A stretch of 64,000 bases of DNA from Sipunculus nudus. Taxonomy: Eukaryota; Annelida; Sipuncula; Golfingiida; Sipunculidae. How positions within the stretch are numbered: the first letter of the stretch is position 1; each line of letters opens with the position of its first letter. The position numbers and the translations under genes are program-made. The stretch spans positions 23,564,456 to 23,628,455 of the forward strand of contig CM049318.1 in the NCBI GenBank assembly GCA_026874595.1, read 5' to 3'. Positions 45,468 through 58,500 of this stretch are shown in pieces. The notes below the pieces were generated by a model. The model was not told the origin of the DNA and did no database searches. It was given only the letters and a program-made list of their open reading frames with translations.

Positions 45468-48400
45468 GTGAGTATTGAAAATAATATTCCTCATTATCGC
45501 TCAAGGTCTGACCGCTGACCCATCTGGGGCAATGTGTAAAACCTGGGGAGGGTATAATTCGCTTATCAGCGCGCTGATCAGTGGTCTGCAGTATAAAACG
45601 CTGATCAGCCACCTTTCAATTAAAGCATTAATTTGAGGCAAATTATCTCGGAGCCACTATAGAAAGCGGGCTTCGCTTCTATTGAGTAACATATAAATAA
45701 AATTGTCTCCTCTCATTCCCTATTTTAACTCTTACTTTTCCCTGTAGATGTCCCTACACTCAACTCTTCTAACATAAACAAGTACTAATCATAAGTCGCC
45801 TGAATCGGGAATCGAACCTACAATCTCTAGACTAGGAGCCCTACACGCTACTAAATGAGCCGTGAAGACGAGATACCAGCAGGTGCAAGTTTTGTTCATT
45901 TATATCTGCGATTGAAGAGGCATCTATCGCGAAAATGGGAAACCATTTACTATTTTAACAGGAAAATTAAGCTTTAGGTGGGGGCTCCGCCCCCACACCC
46001 CCTGTCAGACGGGGAGCCCAGGTTCCCCGGACCCCTCCTCCTCTAATATAATAAACTCCAGCTATGAGCAAAATTGAATACGGGAATTCTGAGGAAAATG
46101 ATATGTATGGGCCTTTTCCAGGAAACAATTTATTATGCGACACCTGTTGTACCGGCGGTAGGCTGAAGCCTGGTTTCTATAGTGCTGCCATTATCTCCCC
46201 TACACCAACCTCCGCCTATTTTGTGTTTGAATATGATTAAAAGACACCTTTCCTATCAGTATTACGCATTTACAAACTTAGCATTTATTTTTATTGTGTT
46301 CCTAATTATACATGAAACGCAAGTTGCATGCCAGTGACTATTTTGCTGGTCAGCGGCGCTGATTCAATCAAAGCATTTATTTTAGACAAAATAGTCCCCA
46401 TATAACAACTTTCGACTATTGTGTGATTAAATATTATTTAAAGATATTTATTCTATCAATGTTTCATATTCACAAACAACGAAAACGCTTTTAACGTGTT
46501 ACTTATTATACATTTAACCTTTCTACCACCTATTTCGCTGATCAGTAAACTGCGCAATCGCTTGACGCTGATAAAGTGCTCACAGGCAATGACTTATGTA
46601 TTTCATGACTATGATACCTGTCATCTGTTATTCTCTATAATGGTAACATAGAAACCTCTCAGTTGTTTACTAAATTATTTCCTGTGAAAACCGAATGACT
46701 GCCAAAACATCGTACCACATACAATTTACAAAAGTCTGTTCCCCACAGGAGATATTAGCTGACAGTAGGAGGCGCTGCAGTAATTTGTTGGTAGATTTCA
46801 CAGGCCAGGTGATAGAAATAGCTGAGATTAAAACTAAGTTTGATCGAATTTTAAAATTTTAATTTATTTACAATATCTTACACATATATTTAAGTGAGAA
46901 GGCCATGAATGAACCAACAGCAAAATATTTGGACTGTGGATTTTTTGTAATCGCTAATATTGTTGATTTTTTTTAAAATTAATTTAAAAGTTGGCCTATA
47001 TAGGAACTGGTAAGACAACGTGTATTTTGATCAGACAAAAGTGAGAGGGCAATCATTAATTATTTAGAAGAAGGCATATTTAGTCGTTTTCCTAAAGAAA
47101 CATATTTCCTAAATGAAGAGGGAAAGAATCCTTAGGCTATACGTACAGTTCTTAATAAAAAATAAGAGGATAATCAGTCTTTTTATTATGGCTACATACA
47201 TTTAACAAATTTTTATTTTTGATAAATTCAAATTTTATATACATTCATACTAAGTACATATCTCAGCTATTTATCTCACCTGGCCAGTGAACACCTGACA
47301 ACAAATTACTGCAGCGCCCCCTACTGTTAGCTAATATCTCCGAGTGGTCGGTGGGGCACTGATATTTTAAAGTCGTATGAATAGCCTGGTATGGGCTATG
47401 TATTGGCAATCACTCGGTCTCACAGGATATAAGTAAAACAACTGAGAGCCTTCAGTAATACCATTATAGAGAATCACCCGTGACAGGTATCTTAGTCAAG
47501 AAGTACGTTAATAATTGCCGATGAGCGATTGCGCAGTTTGCTGATCAGCGAAATAGTAGGTGGTAGAAAGGTTTCATGCATAATAAGTAATAAGTGTTTT
47601 TGTTTGTTTGTAAATATGAAACACTTATAGAATATGTATCTTTAATCACATTTAATCATATAATAGTAGGAGGTTGTTATATGGGGCTAATTTGTCTAAA
47701 ATAAATGCTTGGATTGAAAGGTTCCTGATCAACGCCGCTGATCAGCGAAATAGTCACTGGCAGGTAACTTGCGTTTCATGTATAATTATGAAGACAATAA
47801 AAATAAATGCATATGTTTGTAAATGCGTGATACTGATAGGAAAGGTGTCTTTTTATCATATTTAATCACAAAATAGGCGGAGGTTGCTATATGGGAGATA
47901 ATTTGCCTAAAATCAATGCTGTCATTTAAAAGGTGGCTGATCAGCGAATTATACCCTCCCTAAAACCTGGACCCCACGGATCCCGGACCCAAGAACTCAG
48001 TTTGGAGCGACTTTAGAATAAGTGCCTACGGGAAATGGTCTTACTGAAGGAAAATGTTCTTGTTGTCTATGTCTTGTATTGCCTACATTGTTTTTCTCTG
48101 TTGTTCGATCGTTTGTCTGCTGTGTCTCCATCTGGTGTCGAACATGAAATGAGATATTCAAGATTTATTTGTACACACATAACATGTTCTTCACCGGGTC
48201 TCAAACCAGCAACCATTTGATTACAAGTCCTATGTGTTACCAATGCCCCATGCAAGACAAGTTAGAAATCAGGGGGTGAGCGGGGATATTTAAATGTACT
48301 ATTTAGAATTGGTCATAGTTGTTAATGAGGGGTAATTTTTTTAAGGTTTTAATTTGTGATGTCTGAGCGTTTCACGCCGGACTTACCTAAAGCTTGAAAA

Positions 48401-51400
48401 AATAAACCCTCAGCCTTTTGTTAACTGCCTGCCACTATAGCGTACTCTGTCTTGCTTCGCGCAGACAAGGTGTAATCACTGGTTCATTGGTAATCCCTAA
48501 CTCTTGAAGTACACCAAATATACATTGGATAGCTGTGATCTGTGTGCATACAAATGCCTTGAGGGTGCAACACAACCTATGTGAATGACGTAAGCAGGAC
48601 ATGTGCACTTAAGCCAAGTCATGTAACAAGCAGAGGGAGGAATTATGACAGATACAAGCATGTTGAATCGCTAGAAGAATGGTAATATTGTACATTATTA
48701 CAGGCTAAGATAAAAGTGAAAAGGCTACAATTAACAAACAATTAACGAACAGAGGAGTAGGTTTGATCTATCACTGGAACTCTTAACATGTATCCATTGT
48801 GGATAAAGCAGTCCTGAGTGGTTGGCACTAAGTTTTATGTGTAGGCAAGGATTCTATAGTCAGACCCTCAATTTCCACATTTTCCAATGCACATGGAGCA
48901 AAGTCCATTAATGTTGGAGCTTTGTAAATGACCGATTCTAATTTGATTTCCCACAGATGACTGTTCAGAAGAAAACGCAGAAGCAGCACCCGAGTCTGGA
49001 GAGAAAGCTGGAAGCAAGTTCAGTGTTGAGCAACTTTTGGACAAGGTGATTATTGATATTCACTTACAAAGATTTACTAGATGTGTAAAAAGGTATCATA
49101 AAATATATGAGATACTGAAAGATATTTAATCATACACATGAAGTCCATCACTATTCATTCTGATAGGTGGCTCTGAAATAGAACATTCACCAAATTTCCA
49201 ATTAATGTCAGTATCCTCAGGAGTTACAGGATTGTAGAAAAATATGGAAAATGACAAGCCCATTCTTTTTTATGACCTAGAACACATTTTGCATCATTCC
49301 TGTAAATAATAAATAATTTAATTCAAAGATGTGGCCTTGGAGGAGTTGTTAGACACAGATTTAGTGCTACAGTCAAGTATAATATAGAATTTAACAATTT
49401 TTAAGGCACATCCAAGAATTGCATAGATGGTACAACCTTAGCTTATATTTAACCTGAATTAATTAATGTACTATTGTTGTACCACATTTACAGGCAGAAG
49501 AGTTGATAGACAGTTATGAGTATGATTTGGCCCAGCAGTTTTGTAAGCGTGCACTGGAGACAGACTCAAACAACACCAGAGCTTTGGAAATGACTGGTAC
49601 CCTTCTCCTAGAGTTGGGAGATCCCGACTCTGCTATGCAGGTACTAAAGCTGATTAATAAAAGATATTTTTACAATGTAATGCAGCATCATGACTCATAT
49701 TAATTTTCTCACATGCACTTGCGTTCTCAAGCACAATAGAAAATGCCTCAATATGCTTGTTTTAAGAGGCATAAATTAGTTAATAGACAATTATAATCTG
49801 TATCAGATGTAAATCAAATATTCTGAGCTGGTATCAAGATATTTTAGGCAAATTTTGTTCAGATCAATCACACAGCTTTTCAACTGGCTTCATGGAGAAA
49901 ATGCATTAATCCAAATATTGCCGATCAAACCACAGCTGTTTTGCTGATAGGCATGATCAGATCATTTAAATAAATTTTACACACTTTCTTGTTGTTAATA
50001 TATATATATATGTGTATGTATATACCTAATTACAATGGCCTTCTGTTTTAGGAATTTAACAAAGAATTGAAGTTCCAGTATTTATTTTAAATGACCTAGC
50101 AAATTTTTCAGAAGAATACATTTCAGCATAATGAATAAAAAAAATCATGGATAACACTGTAGTATATCTAAGCAAAAATAACACAATGTGAGAATAGTTA
50201 ATTTGCCTAAACAGCCATTTCTCCTCCTTAAAGTGCCTGGGCAGAGCTATTGAAATAGAACCAGACAGGGGTCACTCCAAGTACATGTACATGGGTCAGC
50301 TACTGACGGGAGCGGAGGCCATCTCATGCTTCCAGAAGGGGATTGATCTGATGACACAAGAATTTGAAGCTTCACAGAAGGAACAGGTAAGATACAGTGG
50401 TGAATTAATTTTATTTGAATTGTGTGTGAAGTTTTTAGTCAAATTGGATATCAAATCTGTTTACATAAAATTAAGGAAATAATTAATTTTTGTAAGGGAT
50501 AGTTTTAATTCCAAGCATGGCAAACCTGCCATTTTAAACTAAAATTCAGAACTATGAAAGGTATGTAGATTATTTCACTATTGATTTATATTATGCTTTT
50601 CTATGTTTCATTTCAAAAAGTAAGACTGAAAATTTATTGATTAATTATATTGATAGAATTGACTACATGAGAACAGTAAGACTGACACGTTGCCTCACTT
50701 ATTATGACTGAGACAGATCAGTTCCATTAGTGTTTTGGGTTCCTGCCCAAAAAATCTACTCCCAAAATGTCTACTGCATGTTTTTTTTTTATTAGTGGTT
50801 GTGTATCAAAATCTCTACTCACTGATTTGGGTTATGTCTGATAATGTCTGCTGGATATAATCTATCAGTAATAGGGTGATAATCAGTTGTTCCCCATTTT
50901 CATAAAATTTCTAGGTATATATGATAAACAAAAAAATTATTAATCACCAGTAACCAGTTAGTTCCAATAATTCATTAATGAAGCTGCTCACAACCTTAGA
51001 AACTGATAATCATTCATAGCTGAATGGATTCCCACATGTTCACAATTCTAAGCAATAGAAAAAATCTTTCTTAAAGAAGGCTAAAGTATAACTAGCCTTT
51101 TATCCTTAAACTCGATCTTTAAGAATAAATATAATAAGTAATAGATTATTAATAGAAGCCTGTAGATATTTTGGGATTCCACTAGTTTTATTTAGTGGAC
51201 GCTTTGGGAGAATGAAGTGTAGATATTTTGGGGCAGGCATTTTTGGGGAGGCCCCAGTGTTTTGTATCGACAGGTTAGATCTGCTCATTGAGACATTACT
51301 AGACAATTAAAGAAGCAATCTGATCAACAGCAAGTAAATTCTCAAACAGTGTATGCTTCTGCTTAACCAAATTAAATTGAAGTGATTAATTTAATTTAAA

Positions 51401-52071
51401 GTATAACTACTCTGCTTAAGGTTAGCCCTACTCTACAATACTTCCCTGCAGTGTATATACTCTAGTTTAGATGACCTCTGAAACTGAACTAAAGACATTA
51501 CGAACTGTCCAAACTACATTCAGCCCCTTTGACTTTACACATTTTAATTGTTCAATGAAAAACTACACTTCTGAGGCCAACCCAAGTCACTTTCTTAGAC
51601 ACCAAAAAGGTTTGTTTGCACATCCTTTATATATTAAAGTTTGTAAAAACAATCCCCCTGATTTGTACTGACATGAAAAGTAGAAATATCATATGAAATA
51701 CAAAAATGACATGTATTTTGTGACTGTATTTCTTCCCTGGGAAGAAATGGTGGGAAGAAAGTATTTCATCCCAGCCAGCCCTGGTTACAAGCAGATCGTA
51801 TTCCCTATATCTTACTTCTGACCTTCAGCAGAAGACACTGCCAGTTTTACACACGCTGAAATGTGCATATTTCTGTGTTCTTGGAAGAAAACCTGATTTA
51901 CACCTGTGCAAAAAAAGATCACTAGTGATGTGCTATGTTCATTTGAATCATATCACTTGTGCACGTTTGGCATGCATAGAAAAGTGGCCTTACTTAATGT
52001 AATCTTTTAATTTTCGAAGGACTTTGGTGGCACCTGAAGTGATTTAATAACAATAATGAATGTACTGTTTA

Positions 52072-52144
<73 letters not shown>

Positions 52145-52485
52145 AATGAACACAACAAGAAGAGAGACATCAACGCCAACATTTCAAACAATCATATTAT
52201 TTGGATAACATATACAGATTGTTGCTAAATTTTCAGCTACCCCTTCATCAGAGCGAGTGACTAACTGTAAACAAAGCTGATAGTGTTACCCTTCACTAGG
52301 TCAACGGGGCTGGCTTCCCAGTTATACCCATTAATCTGTCTGATGTCTTGTCAGAACTGGCCTGTGTATATCCACATGAAAACAGGGCTGCTGGGGTATC
52401 AAAGACAGGGAGGGGTTAGTCTTGAGGGGAAAAGTATGTGCTGAGTGCCAGGTATTTACAGAGAAAAGCCAAGTCCTTGTTTAAT

Positions 52486-52551
<66 letters not shown>

Positions 52552-55500
52552 AATATATAATATTTACTATTAAATCATATAAAGAACCTTACTTGTTGAA
52601 GTTATCAATCATGATATGATAATATTATATACAGGTAGAAGCTGCTTGTACTACTGGGAAGGAAACCGTCACTGCCCGAATCCTGTCTGATGCTCATTGC
52701 TCTGTGGCAGAAATTTTCCTCACAGACGCATGGTGAGTAACCTCATCAGTATCATCAAACAGATAAGGGTTATGTAAAAAATCTACCAGGTTTATGCTGA
52801 TGTCTATATAAGTGGTTACTGAAACTGTCAAATGCTAATTATTTCTTAACAGTCTATTGGGTATGTGATATACCAGGAGGTATTGGTTCAGATCTGACAA
52901 AGGCAGGTGTCCACCCATGCCAGCTTTCTTACAAGTTTAAAGAGTCTTTTATTAATTTAGAAAATACCTGAGAGTGACACCATCAGGTAGGCCACCATCT
53001 GATCAAGGGCTCTGGGTGGCAGCTTTCTTTTAGTGCTTGAAAAGACTATTTATTAAGCATGGTGGCCTCTCCCGAAGAGACTGATAATATATGAGTGGGT
53101 TTCAACTAATGCTGGTTGAAACAGGTTAACTGTGCAACTAAGATAGCAACAAGCTCATTGTAATAATGTATAGCTCATATTTTGTAGCTGGGAAAAATAC
53201 CCTAAAATAAATATAACAATATACTATTGGGGCTCATATTTACCCCCCAGAATAATCAAAATGTTATACAAAAGCTCCAGTATCTGAATACCTAATACAT
53301 TGATTGCCATGATTATTTTGCATGCGTATTGACTATGGAGTGTTTCATCAGTTAGTACAGACTTACAGTGGCACCTGTATTTGTTTTATTTTTTTACACA
53401 TTTTTTTCCTCTATTTTTGAGACCTTCAAATGTGGCAGTCTGGCTGTTTATAGGGCTCAAACTGTAATCGTTATACCTAGAATCTAGCTTCTATATGTAC
53501 AAGCAGGGAGTTCTGAGGCAAATCTTACTGAAAACCTGAAATTATGTCATAGTGACCTATATTCTGCAAGAAACGTGAAAGAACATGATTTCAGCACCCT
53601 ATAGGACAGATTTGCATGATTGGTTACAGTTGGACCTAGAAACTTCTAATTTGATTAAGATCCTGGGAGGTTTTTGTAAAATTTCTTGGAAACCTGAAAT
53701 AATGTCACTGTGACCCATATTCTGCAAGCTCTATGAAAGAGCATGATTTTAACACTGTAAGTCAGATGGGTACACATGGTAGGAGCTAGATGTAAAATAA
53801 GGTCCCTGTCACCTGTATTCAAGGACTATTGGCAAAACGCATGATTCTGAGCTCAAGATTCCTTGAATTCAGTTGGGCGTGATGGCCAATGGGCCACTTG
53901 TTAAGTTCTGCTCTTGGTTGTATAGTATAACACAGATAAGTGGCCAATATTTAAACAGCCACTAATAACCAAATTTAGGTTAAAATATGTATATGCTCTA
54001 ACTGTACATGCATCTTTGGATGTAAATGCTATGATTATCATGTATCTCTTGCATTTTTTTTCTGAAGGGTTTGCTTAAAAATGTCTGATATTGTCTTTTC
54101 TTATTCATATTCTGTCATATCTTTTGTGTGTGGTAGTTTTGAAGAAGATGCTGACCAGCACTGCAAACTTCATTTAGTTAAAGCTATAGAGCATGACAAC
54201 ATGAACCCAGAGGCATACCATCTTATGGCTAGCTACTGCATGTCTACAGAAGATCCACAGGTAAAATTGTTTTAAAAAATCCCAGTTTACAATTATGAAT
54301 GAAAAAAATATCCAATATGATTTGGTAAGACCATCAGCTGTCAAGTTTGATCCAAGGGTCTCTTATTATAATATCCATCACATTTTCTGGAAGAGCAGTC
54401 ATCAGCAGGACATAACTGCAATATTATGCTGTACATAAGTTCACCAGTCCTTATTGTCACAAGTGTACTGAGGAAAAACAGGATAATAATACCTAATAAT
54501 ACCTATTAAGTAGCTCAGAATACTAAGCTTGCTTTATAATATATGTTTGAATAAATGTCAGTAATGTCATACATACAATATTCAAAATAATTGACCTCTT
54601 CCAGCCTATGATTCTGTAATTTTGATTTTAATCTGTCAAAGGTGAAATATCAAAATTGTAATCCAGTCTGTAAGTCTGCCCTTCTATTTTACAGTGATTG
54701 AAAAACTCTCCCACTATCACGCACATTTTTGGCTGGTTAAAGGGTATAATCATCCCAACATATATAAAAAGAGTCCGGATATAAGTGGAATATAGATGAT
54801 TATAATACTGGAATATGTGTGTTGTTTTCTGTTTCAGACAGCAAAGGAGATGATAAATAAGGGAGTATCTCTGTGGCTGCCAGCCATGCAGGATGCTGAA
54901 AAACCTGAGGGAGCAGAGATGGATCCTGTCACTGTGAGTTAAAAAGATATATAATCATAATATAAACCACAATAAAGCATCACTGACATTATGGAGTCAG
55001 AGATGTACACAGTAATTATCATATGGGCAACTAAATCGTGCAAGTTTGAATGGAGTCTGAATAATTCTTATCCATTGTCTTAGTACCAGATGAAGACTTA
55101 TGCCCTTGTATGTTAATTTGTTTGTCCCCCGCTTCCTTGGAACAGGGACATTGATTTCGGTTTGTCTGTCTGTCTGTCCCTCTGTCTGTCAGGTTTTCAT
55201 GCATTTCTGTGCAATAACTTTTCTAAATATTATCAGATTTCATTCAAATTTAAGTAAAGATTGCTCTCATGCATACCTTAGTTGGGATTAGATTTTGAGT
55301 GTCTGTCTGAAAATTTATTATCACCAGCTCCAAAACAATGCAAAATTTTCCTTTTTGTTCCCTATTCACAACAAAAATATGACATGTGGAGACATCTGCA
55401 GGGGACAATGAAAACTAAAACACAGGCACTATGACTTTTCAAGACATCATCTTGGGAAAACAAAAACTAAAACATATTCAGAAGGCAAGCATGAAGATCA

Positions 55501-58500
55501 CAGGAAGCAAAAATAACAAGAGGCTTAAGCGGGGGAATTTGCTTGTTAATACCTGTATGATATAATTTAACTACTTAGGGCCTTTATTTGGCTGATAAAT
55601 CTTTTTCTAAACAATTTAACACATGTGTGTTATAGCCCTCTTCAGTGTACATCTAAAGTTGTTTAACTTTCATTTACACCAACATCTTGGTGACCTATTC
55701 AGAAAAGCCTGTGGTTGCATTTTTCATTTGAAATATTATTTGTAATGTGTGGTCATAATAAAGATTACTCAGGTCGTAGTCCTTACATTGCTTTTATTGC
55801 TCTACTTCAGTTGGTATTTCCACTTAAATGACTTAATTATGATTGATTGTCAAACATTACCTTTTATCTGAAGACTGATGAAAATTTTTCCTGTTATGTT
55901 CACAGTTTGAGTTAAAAATTCTAAAATATTGAATGACTTATGAAAATATCAAAATCATCTTAAAATGGGTGAATAAATGTTAGGAAAAACATATTGGTAT
56001 CATCATATTATAGAGACTCAGATCCTCAAAAGACATATCCATTTGCAGCAGTTTCATATCAAATCTAGTGTCATTTCATTGCCATAAAAGTCAAAATCAA
56101 GACCAGTATGTCAAGATGGGTTTTTGTGCTAAATCTGGGTCATATTTCAGTCAGCAATCATATTTGGATTATTTTTTTTTATTAGAATTTCTTAATATTT
56201 TCAGAGTTTACAAGTACACCAAAATATTGCTAACTAAATTTTAAGTGCAATTAATCAATACATGTTGGCTTAAATATCTTTTTCTTACAGTCAAATAATG
56301 TTAATAATAATGATTTTAGTGATAACAATAATATGCATTTTGTTTCTTCATATTTATTTCCAGCCATGTTCCCTGAGCATTCCCTCAAGGATAAATGCTG
56401 TCAAGATTTTAATAGAACTTCAAATGTATGAGGTAAAACCAAAATTTGTCATTCTTTTTATCTTGGACATATTTAAGGTATCTGAGAATTCAGTACACAT
56501 TAGAATGCACACTTCTTGGTGCTATTTTCTATTTACATCAACCCATGAATTTTAAGACTGATATGACAAATCGTTTGAAATTATTGAATAAGATCCCTGG
56601 TGACCTATTGGGTAACCCTACGAGAGAAAGAAAGTGCAATTTGACACAACCAGAATATGATGTCCCATTATCCATAAGTGATTTATTCTTTTCTTACTTT
56701 TTATAAGATTTGAAATTAGATGATTTATTTTGATATGGAAATATTTCATGAAAAGTTTTGTTTTATGCATAAGTTTACACTCTTTTTCATACCTTTTTCA
56801 GGTAATATGAAATTTAGATTTTTTTCTGTCTTACTATATTTACTTGCCATTGTATCATCACTGAATCATAGATGCCTGTTCATTTTGACACATGATTTCA
56901 GACTACATTTTGTCACATGATTTCAGACTGTACATTTTGTCACATGATTTCAGACTTCATTTTGTAACATGTTTTCAGACTGCGTCTGAGATTTTAGAGT
57001 TACTGTTAGATGAGAATGATGAGGTAACAGAGGTGTGGTATATGCTTGGCTGGACCAACTACCTACAAGGGGAGGACTACAAGGGGAACGCAAGGTTCTA
57101 CCTGAATAAGGCCAAAGAGGTGAGCAGTTAGTGTTGGTTTCAGAATTTTTAATTTCATATAATTCTTTTAATGATACTTACTTCAGGGCGAGGCCAGACC
57201 ATTAGAATTTAGTTAAATTCTCTTTGGGTCTCAGAAATGTTTAATGTTTCTTCAGGCATTCAAACATTCCTTGGAAATTACTAAAATGTTAGTTTTATTC
57301 ATTGGAGGAACTGTGATTGGATAATGTTAAAGATACAATAGACAGGACTAAAGCTTTCCATAGTATTATGAATAATATACTCAGTAATATACTCAGTTTG
57401 TAAAACCATTGGTATATTTACCAAAAATGTTAATTTCCAGTTCCTTTCACTTGGACTTGTTGGACTGTTTTGTTCATATAACATGTCTGTCAATCATTAC
57501 GCTTTGTATAATCAGGTTGAAAAGGGGCACTCAAAACATATTTGCATTTACTTCAAGTAAAGTAGTTTGCAAAATAAATATAGTTATTTAAAGATATAAT
57601 TGCCTGACTTACTGTTGTTTAGAACTAGAAAAGTTACTGTGTGTACAAAAATAGGTTTCTTAACTTCACAAGTTAGCTTCTAGTCTGGACGATATTAGCA
57701 CATGTGATAGTATTTATGCCTATTATATAGGTGGAAAACAAAGAATGTATATCAGTTCCAGATTTCTATAAGATTGGTGTATTTCAAAGAATGTATAAAT
57801 TTATATATGCACATATTTATATGTGATCTGTTGCTTAGAAGCAATTAACTTATAAATAGCAAAAGATTTAAGATTATAAATCAATGTCATACTTCCTCCC
57901 TACAGAGGTAGTTTACCATGTTAGTAAAATTGCCCGTCACATTAAATGATACCCCTGTGTTAACAGGTGTCCAGTAAGGTGGGATGTGAAGATGAGCAGA
58001 TAACACAACACATCACGGAGCTGCTAGAAGAGCTGGGACCAGGTCAGTATATATTAGAAGATTTAAGATACAGCTTCATTTTCTACATACCTCACAAGCT
58101 TGATGCTTCTTGGTCATGTCAACAGGGATTTTGTGACATACATTAATGACAAGTTTTATAGTTCCAGGCCATCCCCAAAAAACAAATTGTGGTTATGTGG
58201 TTTAACACTTACTCTGTTCCTCTCATGGTCTTTCTCTTAATTTGGCAACCATTTGTTGAAGTTAATGATCACTCAGTACCTGTTACTTTCTTGCACCTCG
58301 TGTTCTACAAATGTTATTTAAAATTACTCATCAGCCATACCATTTGGCATGACCATTCATGTTTAATGGCATGTTTAAATTAATTTAAAAACCTTATTTT
58401 CAACATTTTTTTTTTCATATTTTCCTTAAGGTGAGGAGGGGGATGGGGAGCCTGCAGGAAACACAGAAGATGGTGATGATGACACCATGGAAACAGACTC

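Larger units (their letters stand above)
45546..47960. mobile_element. Foldback element with long inverted repeats and 9-bp target duplication
   Basis: Begins GGGAGGGTATAATTCGC and ends with its reverse complement, flanked by TAAAACCTG at 45537-45545 and 47961-47969. The left arm (to about 46835, less the nested insertion) is matched by the inverted right arm (about 47265-47960) for roughly 700 bp. Matches include ACACCTTTCCTATCAGTAT, TACATGAAACGCAAGTT, ACTGCGCAATCGCT and GCGCTGCAGTAATTTG. A 420-bp spacer separates the arms. Long TIRs and a 9-bp duplication suggest a Mutator-like, non-autonomous element. Lies in intron 1 of the Acl4-like gene. Confidence 0.75.

Noticed and set aside
45382-45612. 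76-residue minus-strand open frame overlapping Acl4-like exon 1
   Set aside because: Shadow frame; the plus-strand exon has a coherent start, donor and conserved downstream exons.
52220-52255. CTGATGA and GAAA on the minus strand, hinting at a hammerhead ribozyme
   Set aside because: The bases between the two motifs do not form a credible stem II and no stem III or cleavage context is visible.
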